Part shown: one piece after another, positions 30,992 through 36,207 of the stretch
Layout of the letters: each line of letters opens with the position of its first letter
How positions within the stretch are numbered: position 1 is the stretch's first letter
Notes under the pieces: model-generated
Databases searched by the model: none
What the model was told of the DNA's origin: nothing
The model's input: the letters and a program-made list of their open reading frames with translations, nothing else
Assembly (NCBI GenBank): GCA_052033935.1
Contig: JBPOJE010000064.1
Span: 1-36,207 of the forward strand
Direction: 5' to 3'
From: JAGVUD01 sp052033935
GTDB taxonomy: Bacteria > Armatimonadota > UBA5829 > DSUL01
Length of the DNA: 36,207 nucleotides
Translations under genes and position numbers: made by a program

Positions 30992-31657
30992 ATGAGAACG
31001 GCACAGATCAGGAAGAGTTTTGACGATCAGATCGAGGAGGTCAAGCAGGAAATCCTCAAAATGGGAAGCGTCGTCGAGGAAATGCTGTCCGGCGCGATAA
31101 AGGCGCTCAGCGAGCGCGACCGCGAGCTCGCTGCCCGGATCATTGCGATGGATGACGTTGTGGACGACTACAACCTCGCCATAGAGGAGCGCTGCCTGCA
31201 CCTGCTTGCGTTGCAGCAGCCAATGGCGAGGGACCTGCGCACCATCGCGGCGGGGCTCTACATAATCAAGGATGTGGAGCGGATGGGGGATTACGCCCTG
31301 GATATCGCCAAGGCGGCCAGCAAACTTGCGCAGGCTGAGCCGCTGACCACTCTGGTGAAGATATCCCAGATGGCCCGGATCGTCCAGCAGATGCTGCGCG
31401 ACTCGCTCCGGGCGTTCGTGGACCGCAACGCAGACGCCGTCTTTGTCATCGCCAGAGAAGACGACGAAGTGGATGTCCTTTACCGTCAGGTGCGTGCCGA
31501 GATGGTTGGTCTGATCGGGCAGGACGCGGCGCACGCGGAATGGGCGGTCGAGCTTGTGCTCGTCGCCCGCTATCTGGAGCGCATCGCCGACCATATCACC
31601 AACGTTGGCGAACGAATCGTCTATATGGAGACCGGAGCGCTCAAAGAACTGCACTGA
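30992..31657 (+). CDS. phoU: Phosphate signalling protein PhoU
   Basis: The 221-residue all-helical protein has two PhoU repeats; recognisable parts are SFDDQIEEVKQEILKMGSVV, RCLHLLALQQPMARDLRTIA and LVARYLERIADHITNVGERI. The E-x-x-R-x-x-D metal-site pattern appears in both halves (DVERMGDYALDIA and YLERIADHI). PhoU links PstB activity to PhoR and holds the Pho response off when phosphate is ample. It is the last gene of the pst operon. Confidence 0.96.
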   Translation: MRTAQIRKSFDDQIEEVKQEILKMGSVVEEMLSGAIKALSERDRELAARIIAMDDVVDDYNLAIEERCLHLLALQQPMARDLRTIAAGLYIIKDVERMGDYALDIAKAASKLAQAEPLTTLVKISQMARIVQQMLRDSLRAFVDRNADAVFVIAREDDEVDVLYRQVRAEMVGLIGQDAAHAEWAVELVLVARYLERIADHITNVGERIVYMETGALKELH

Positions 31658-31729
31658 CGGCAGGCTGCAGCCAGTGCAGGACTCATGGGGTGGAGACTGA
31701 GCCGCCGCTACCGCATTCGTACAAAGCAA

Positions 31730-31753
31730 GGGGCCGGACGTTCGCCCGGCCCC
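31730..31753 (-). terminator. Terminator-like hairpin between convergent phoU and degP
   Basis: GGGGCCGG (31730-31737) pairs with CCGGCCCC (31746-31753) around an 8-base loop. On the minus strand the stem is followed by TTGCTTTG, so it best fits a terminator for the HtrA gene, 32 bases after its stop. It may also slow transcription coming from phoU. Confidence 0.6.
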
Positions 31754-31785
31754 TCGATGCGTTGCGATGTTTCAGCGCCGAGCCT

Positions 31786-33258
31786 CTACGGCTGGCGCGG
31801 AACGCGAATCTCGATCGCCTGTGTCATCTCCTTCCGGCGGATCACCAGCACCGTCGACTCTCCGGCTTTCAGGCTCTTGGTCGCCGTTCTATAGGCTTCC
31901 GGGGTTGCCACTGCCTTGCCGTCCACTTTCTGGATCACGTCGCCAGTCCGCACACCTGCGCGCGCCGCGGCGCTGCCGCTTTCCACCGCGGTGACCACCA
32001 CGCCCTTAGTGTTTGCGTCAATGCCGTACTGGTCGCGTAGCTCCTGCGAAAGAGCGCGGACCGTCACGCCAAGCTTGCCGCTCGGCTGCTCGTCTCCGGA
32101 TGGGCTCTCGGCAGTCCTGTCCGGGCGCTGCGCGAGCGTCACCTGCACCGTCTGTTTCTGCTTGTTGCGGACGATCACCACCGGGACCTTCGTGCCCGGC
32201 GTGGTGGCTGCCGCGGTGTCGCGCAGGTCCAGAGCCGAATTGATCGGCTTGCCATTGAACGAAACGATGACATCCGTGACCTGAATGCCTGCCTTCGCTG
32301 CAGGCGTGCCGTCCTCAACACTCTGCACGAGCGCGCCCTTCTGAACGCCATACCTCGCCGCGTCAGCCGGTTTCACATCGGACGGCCCGATTCCCAGATA
32401 CCCGCGCACGACCTTCCCCTTGGTGACGAGCTGGTCGAGAACGAACTTCGCCGTGTTGCTGGGAATGGCGAATCCGATGCCCGCGTTCGCGCCGCTCGGC
32501 GACTCGATCATCACGTTGATGCCGATAATCTGCCCGTCAATGTTCAGTAGCGGGCCGCCGCTGTTTCCGGGGTTGATGGCGGCATCGGTCTGGATCAGGC
32601 TCGCGTAGTACCGCCCGCCGTCTCCGATGGAGGTGTCGGGAACGTACTCCTCGCGTTCCAGCGCCGATACCACGCCCACCGTCAGCGTGTTGTCCAGTCC
32701 GAACGGGTTGCCGATGGCGATAGCCCAGTCCCCCGCGCTTACCTTCGACGAGTCGGCGAGAGTGGCGACGGGCAGGTCTTTGGCCTCAATCTTGATCACG
32801 GCCAGGTCCGTGACCGTGTCGCGCATCACTTTGCCCGAAAACTCCCTTCCGTCCTGAAGGGTCACGCGGACATCATCAGCTCCGCCCGCTACGTGGTCGT
32901 TGGTGAGGATATATCCGTCACTGCGTACGATCACCCCCGAGCCGCTGATCGCGGTCTGTCGCGTGCGGGGCTGCCTTGACGGAGCCGAGTCGCCAAATGG
33001 GAAGCCCCGGAAGATGTCCGGAACCTCCACGCCGCCCGACCGGACCGTCCGCTCGGCGCGGATGACCACCACCGCCGGGCCTACCTTCTTGGCGACGCCG
33101 GTGAAGCCAGTCTGAAGCTGCTTGAGCGTGCTGACGGCCTCCTTCTCCGGCTGAGCCTGGCTGTGAACCGAAAGCTGTGCCGCGACGAATGCCCCGGCGG
33201 CAAAAACCCCGGTTGCCGCCAACGCGATCAACCGGGGCGTCACTCTACTTCTGATCAT
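31786..33258 (-). CDS. degP: HtrA/DegP-type periplasmic serine protease
   Basis: The 490-residue protein has a membrane anchor or signal segment (residues about 8-30) and a trypsin-like domain with His122 (TNDHV), Asp151 (TDLAVIK) and Ser233 (GNSGGPL). Two PDZ domains follow (YLGIGPSDVKPADAARYGVQ onwards, and KLGVTVRALSQELRDQYGI onwards). Such proteases degrade or refold damaged envelope proteins. It lies 42 bp downstream of the anti-sigma gene on the same strand, so it is probably driven by the sigma factor two genes upstream. Confidence 0.95.
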   Translation of the reverse strand: MIRSRVTPRLIALAATGVFAAGAFVAAQLSVHSQAQPEKEAVSTLKQLQTGFTGVAKKVGPAVVVIRAERTVRSGGVEVPDIFRGFPFGDSAPSRQPRTRQTAISGSGVIVRSDGYILTNDHVAGGADDVRVTLQDGREFSGKVMRDTVTDLAVIKIEAKDLPVATLADSSKVSAGDWAIAIGNPFGLDNTLTVGVVSALEREEYVPDTSIGDGGRYYASLIQTDAAINPGNSGGPLLNIDGQIIGINVMIESPSGANAGIGFAIPSNTAKFVLDQLVTKGKVVRGYLGIGPSDVKPADAARYGVQKGALVQSVEDGTPAAKAGIQVTDVIVSFNGKPINSALDLRDTAAATTPGTKVPVVIVRNKQKQTVQVTLAQRPDRTAESPSGDEQPSGKLGVTVRALSQELRDQYGIDANTKGVVVTAVESGSAAARAGVRTGDVIQKVDGKAVATPEAYRTATKSLKAGESTVLVIRRKEMTQAIEIRVPRQP

Positions 33259-33300
33259 TGTCTCTACTCTGGTCCTCCAATGGCATGGATATGGCTGCCT

Positions 33301-33882
33301 CTAGCGGCTGCCTCCGCTGTAGTCCACCATATCCCAAACATGCGACACTGCAAAGGCATTGCTCACCTGTGCGCCTCCGAGCACCGGCTGCCCGTAGCCG
33401 TGCGTCTGGCTGACGACCGCCACGGTCACGGGGGTGGCAGACGGCTGAATCGCAACGTTGCTGAAAGCTGTGGGAACCACTGCGGAGGGTGGCTGATGCG
33501 CCGCGTAGTTATCCGACCATTCGCCGTTCTGGGGCAGGTGGCCGAGAGCCACCAGCAACAGCCCGGCGCAGGCATAAAGCGCCGCCACGGCTGGCTGAAA
33601 CCGCCCGAACAGCCGGCCATTCAGCCACTCGCGCAGCCTCGCTCCCGCCGGAGTTTGTTCCACACGAATCCGCTCTATCAGACGCGCCTCAGCGCCTGCC
33701 GAAGCGCGCACCGGCTGCAGCCGCGACATCGCGGTCTTCAGCCCACGAATGCTTTCTATCTCCTGCTGGCAGGCCGGGCACGAGCGAAGGTGGTTCCGGA
33801 TTTCCAGCATTTCGACGCCCGAAAGCTCGCCGTCAACATAGGCGGAAAACAGCCTGCTCACGCGTCCGCAGTTCATACCCAT
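33301..33882 (-). CDS. Membrane anti-sigma factor with zinc-finger domain
   Basis: From ATG 33882, overlapping the sigma stop as TGATG, the 193-residue protein has the zinc-binding anti-sigma motif: His31, Cys35, Cys38 (HLRSCPAC) with Cys5 as likely fourth ligand. One membrane helix spans about residues 95-116 (FQPAVAALYACAGLLLVALG). The C-terminal 75 residues are low in charge, rich in Ala, Val, Ser and Pro, and probably periplasmic. It should hold the adjacent ECF sigma factor inactive at the membrane. GTG 33885 is an alternative start. Confidence 0.88.
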   Translation of the reverse strand: MGMNCGRVSRLFSAYVDGELSGVEMLEIRNHLRSCPACQQEIESIRGLKTAMSRLQPVRASAGAEARLIERIRVEQTPAGARLREWLNGRLFGRFQPAVAALYACAGLLLVALGHLPQNGEWSDNYAAHQPPSAVVPTAFSNVAIQPSATPVTVAVVSQTHGYGQPVLGGAQVSNAFAVSHVWDMVDYSGGSR

Positions 33883-34481
33883 CACGACACCTCGCTCAAA
33901 AACTCATCCAGAGACCCCAGCTTCTGACGCATCGCCCGGCGGCCCCGATGAATCCGGGAGCGCACGGTGCCGATGCTGCACCGCATAACCTCTGCGATCT
34001 CTTCGTAGGACATCCCCTCGATGTCCGCCAGAATGACAGCGACCCGAAAGGCTTTCGGAAGAGCGTTCAGTGCCTGCTGAATCCTGCTGTCCAGCACGCC
34101 CTCCATCACAGCCGCCTCGGGCGTCGGGCTGTCGTCGGGAAAGTCGAGAGTGTGCTCGTCCGCTCCGATCGGCTGATCGAGCGAAACAGGCGTCCCGGAT
34201 TTCGGCCGCCGTCGAAGCGTGTCAATCCACAGGTTCGACATGATCTTGTAGAGCCAGCTTTCGAACGGGTATTCGCGCTTGTAGTTCCCGTAGAACCGGA
34301 ACGCCCTCAGGAAGGTTTCCTGCACCAGGTCCTCGGCGTCCGTGCGGTTGCCCGCTATCCGGTAGGCAACATTGAACGCCGACGCGTGGTGGCACCGTAC
34401 AAGCTCTTCGAACTCCTTTTGGTGGCTCTGTCCGGTGGACTCGGTTACGGCCTCAGCCTTGTTGGGCACTATTGCATCCAC
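33882..34481 (-). CDS. ECF RNA polymerase sigma factor
   Basis: The 199-residue protein has sigma region 2 (FEELVRCHHASAFNVAYRIA, DAEDLVQETFLRAFRF, FESWLYKIMSNLWIDTLRR) and region 4 (LPKAFRVAVILADIEGMSYE, then EIAEVMRCSIGTVRSRIHRG), with no region 1 or 3, as in the ECF group. It directs polymerase to envelope-stress-type promoters; the following anti-sigma and HtrA genes support that role. GTG 34481 lies almost at the predicted transcription start; GTG 34469 is an alternative start. Confidence 0.93.
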   Translation of the reverse strand: MDAIVPNKAEAVTESTGQSHQKEFEELVRCHHASAFNVAYRIAGNRTDAEDLVQETFLRAFRFYGNYKREYPFESWLYKIMSNLWIDTLRRRPKSGTPVSLDQPIGADEHTLDFPDDSPTPEAAVMEGVLDSRIQQALNALPKAFRVAVILADIEGMSYEEIAEVMRCSIGTVRSRIHRGRRAMRQKLGSLDEFLSEVS

Positions 34482-34488
34482 ATTCCTG

Positions 34489-34516
34489 ATTACGCACGGC
34501 CGCTGCGGCCGGTTCC
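34489..34516 (-). promoter_or_regulatory. ECF-type promoter candidate with palindromic spacer
   Basis: On the minus strand GGAACC (34516-34511) and CGTAAT (34494-34489) are separated by 16 bp. This matches the AAC-type -35 and CGTA -10 of many ECF promoters and suggests autoregulation. The interval 34497-34511 is a perfect palindrome (7-bp arms around one base, CGGCCGC/GCGGCCG). The expected start point falls within a few bases of GTG 34481. Confidence 0.55.
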
Positions 34517-34670
34517 CCGATCTGCATTTCGCGGCGCACTAACTGCCGCCCGCGCGAACTGTTGTTTTCTACATATTGGACGCGCGGGGGTGGCCCCGGG
34601 TTTGCGCGGCGGCATTCACATGTGGAGGTTTCCGGCCTCGTTTTGCGTAAATACTGTGATGGTGTCACCG

Positions 34671-35861
34671 ATGAAACATCATATATCACTCGCAATGCTC
34701 TGCGTATGCTTTCTGCTGCTGGTTCCCGGACTTTACGGTGCCGCGCCTCCCGAAGGCGAAGAGATGCCGCGGGGGTGGGTATTTCCCACAATCGGCGTGG
34801 GGCGGGGCGACTGGAGCGCCAGCGTTGGACTCTTCGGCTGGCACGACAGTCTAGACGTGCGTAACCTGCAGGTGCGCGCCGACGTTGATCTTGCGCCCGG
34901 ACTCCGGGCACATGCCGTGGTGCGGTCGGACCGTGAACTGAACACTCTGCGGGGCTTGAACCCCAGGTTCGACGAAGCCTACGTCGAGGCCGCCGGCTGC
35001 CATCGCTCGGAACACGGCAACTTGAGCGCAAGCCTGCGCGTGGGGGAGGTCCGCTATTTGCGCTTCCCGTATCCCGATCAGATTGCCGTGTTCGATCTGC
35101 CTCCCGGCGTTGGCGACCTCGCCGGGCTTGGCAGGACGGGTTACGGCGGTGTTCTAGGAGTCGTGGACTACCGGCACCGCAGCGGGCTTGGTGCGCATCT
35201 AAGCGCCATAGAGTGGGGGTTCAAGCACGACGGGGGACTCGACACGATCGAGAGTTACGTCTCTTATGCGGAGACCGCCGGGAGCCTCGACTTCGAAGCG
35301 CGCTTCGGCCGCCTGCAGGCACGCCCCGAACCCGCTGGGCAGAGCGCGCCCGGATACAACCTCTTTGCTGGCTTGAACTGGAGGGGCTATCAGGCCGGAA
35401 TGCTCTACGAGAAGCTGGACGGGCATCCCGCCTATACCGGCGTCATGATTTGCCTGACGCCCACCCGCATCACCCGCGCGATGGGAACCGTCGCGTTCGA
35501 CTACGTCCGCAAGTCCGAAGGGTTTGCCATGCAGGTGCCGATCGCTCGCGGGCGCATCGGCAAGTTCGCGCGCGAAGCGCCCGCTGGCATGGAGCTTGTG
35601 GGCGAAATCCATGCCGAACGCATCCGCACCTACTGGCAGAACGGACAGGTGCGCAACTACTACGAGCACAGGGTGTCTTCGTGGGGCCAGACCGGCTCGG
35701 AGCTGACGGTTGTCGTGGACGAAGAGCCTTGGTATCTGCAGGCAGAGGCGCTGGTCAGCCCGCACACAAACATCCTCGACATCAAGAAGTGGGAGAAAGA
35801 CCGGCAGGGCCCGGCCCAGAACTCGCAGAAGGTCGTTTACCGCTTCTACCGCAAACGCTGA
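34671..35861 (+). CDS. Exported beta-rich protein of unknown function
   Basis: I do not recognise the family. From ATG 34671 it has 396 residues, beginning with a signal peptide (MKHHISLAMLCVCFLLLVPG, cleavage probably after LYGA). The rest has short alternating strands with aromatic residues and Gly (WSASVGLFGWHDSLDV, YGGVLGVVDYRHRSGLGAHL), which would suit an outer-membrane beta-barrel or a beta-sandwich carbohydrate-binding fold. In-frame ATGs at 34620 and 34659 are alternatives. It is divergent from the ECF sigma gene across 189 bp. No strong ribosome-binding site is seen. Confidence 0.75.
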   Translation: MKHHISLAMLCVCFLLLVPGLYGAAPPEGEEMPRGWVFPTIGVGRGDWSASVGLFGWHDSLDVRNLQVRADVDLAPGLRAHAVVRSDRELNTLRGLNPRFDEAYVEAAGCHRSEHGNLSASLRVGEVRYLRFPYPDQIAVFDLPPGVGDLAGLGRTGYGGVLGVVDYRHRSGLGAHLSAIEWGFKHDGGLDTIESYVSYAETAGSLDFEARFGRLQARPEPAGQSAPGYNLFAGLNWRGYQAGMLYEKLDGHPAYTGVMICLTPTRITRAMGTVAFDYVRKSEGFAMQVPIARGRIGKFAREAPAGMELVGEIHAERIRTYWQNGQVRNYYEHRVSSWGQTGSELTVVVDEEPWYLQAEALVSPHTNILDIKKWEKDRQGPAQNSQKVVYRFYRKR

Positions 35862-35907
35862 GGTAGCGTAGTTTTCTAGTGTGTAAAAAGGTGGAGGGTG
35901 CTCTTGT

Positions 35908-35935
35908 TGGACTTCCCCCGAAAAATGGACACCCT
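35908..35935 (+). mobile_element. Probable left end of an IS3-type element
   Basis: The sequence from TGGACTTCCCCC (35908) through AAAAATGGACACC (35921-35933) has the TG-start and GGACA-type composition of IS3-family terminal repeats. It lies 60 bp before a matching orfA start. No right end is present in the window to confirm the inverted repeat. Confidence 0.5.
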
Positions 35936-35967
35936 AAGTGTGAGTTATGGAAAGGGTGTTTGAGAGG

Positions 35968-36171
35968 ATGAAACGATACAGTGAGGAGTTCCGGGACGAG
36001 TCGGTAAGGCTGGTCTTGGAGAGCGAGCGGTCTGTGGCGGAGATAGCCCGGGAACTCGGAATCAGTGTCTGGACCCTTCGCCTCTCTATGTCAAACTTTC
36101 GCTGCAACCCCTGCCATGCAGCGCCTTCATCCGCATATGGTAACCCTCGTCATAGAGTGTCCTTCGCTTGA
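35968..36171 (+). pseudogene. Truncated IS3-type transposase orfA
   Basis: ATG 35968, after GAGAGG, gives MKRYSEEFRDESVRLVLESE, then SVAEIARELGISVWTLR, the helix-turn-helix N-terminus of IS3-family OrfA (usual length about 90-100). After about 36 codons, near 36078, similarity stops. The remaining codons to the stop at 36169-36171 are unrelated and run antisense to another transposase fragment. The element is therefore broken, probably by insertion or rearrangement. An upstream in-frame ATG exists at 35947. Confidence 0.8.
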
Positions 36172-36207
36172 GAAGGACATAGAGTATTTCCAGGAGTTGC
36201 TCGCCTA
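36086..36207 (-). pseudogene. C-terminal fragment of a probable IS110-type transposase (cut by window edge)
   Basis: On the minus strand the frame entering at the window edge encodes 39 residues, GEQLLEILYVLLKRRTLYDE then GYHMRMKALHGRG, and stops at TAG 36088-36086. The helix with LLEILYVLLK followed by a Tyr-Asp pair resembles the C-terminus of IS110-family transposases, but the match is short. The rest lies beyond the window, so the element itself may be intact. Confidence 0.45.

Noticed and set aside
33489..35861. A 790-codon plus-strand open frame
   Set aside because: Its first 390 codons are antisense to the well-supported anti-sigma and sigma genes. Only the part from about 34671, which begins with a signal peptide, looks like a real gene.
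1..36207. tRNA or rRNA genes, CRISPR arrays, phage or toxin-antitoxin modules
   Set aside because: No cloverleaf, rRNA core, regularly spaced repeat array or matching protein family was recognised on either strand.

Overview
The window is a GC-rich bacterial chromosome segment. Its first 20 kb is one co-directional translation supercluster, running from the 3' end of tuf through the S10, spc and alpha gene sets and on to truA-rplM-rpsI. The order rplQ-truA-rplM-rpsI, the zinc-type S14, S4 and L36 proteins, frequent TTG starts and a DUF1559-like pseudopilin gene suggest a deep-branching diderm phylum. Armatimonadota is my best guess, held weakly. An outer membrane would fit the secreted beta-rich proteins and the sigma/anti-sigma/HtrA operon.

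Region 1 (1-20335, all +): tuf end; rpsJ-rplC-rplD-rplW-rplB-rpsS-rplV-rpsC-rplP-rpmC-rpsQ; rplN-rplX-rplE; then a full-length EF-G-like GTPase set between rplE and rpsZ; then rpsH-rplF-rplR-rpsE-rpmD-rplO-secY-adk-map-infA-rpmJ-rpsM-rpsK-rpsD-rpoA-rplQ-truA-rplM-rpsI. Many genes overlap or touch. L22, S5, L15 and RpoA carry acidic C-terminal tails, S3 a Gly/Arg-rich tail and L5 a Lys/Ala-rich head. Several inter-gene gaps contain inverted repeats that could be regulatory leaders. A hairpin with a T-rich tract at 20406-20456 probably ends the cluster.

Region 2 (20466-24546, +): an exported SH3-NlpC/P60 peptidase, a DUF1611 protein (a family with reported D-glutamate N-acetyltransferases), an exported protein of unknown function with its own promoter-like sequences and a strong terminator, and a pseudopilin-like gene broken by two frame changes.

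Region 3 (24564-31657): a complete phosphate-sensing locus. A PhoR-type kinase and PhoB-type regulator lie on the minus strand, divergent from pstS-pstC-pstA-pstB-phoU on the plus strand. The 504-base gap between phoB and pstS holds two clusters of 11-bp-period direct repeats resembling PHO boxes, one facing each transcription unit.

Region 4 (31786-34516, minus): an ECF sigma factor, a membrane zinc-finger anti-sigma factor and an HtrA/DegP protease, in the layout of an envelope-stress operon. An ECF-type promoter candidate sits directly upstream of the sigma gene.

Region 5 (34671-36207): an exported protein of unknown function, probably beta-rich, followed by insertion-sequence debris: the left end and first codons of an IS3-type element joined to the probable C-terminal end of an IS110-type transposase on the other strand.

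No rRNA, tRNA, CRISPR array or phage genes were recognised. The most unusual points are the EF-G paralogue inside the spc gene set, with its altered G-domain motifs; the paired PHO-box clusters; the NlpC/P60-DUF1611 pair; and the palindrome in the spacer of the ECF-type promoter.
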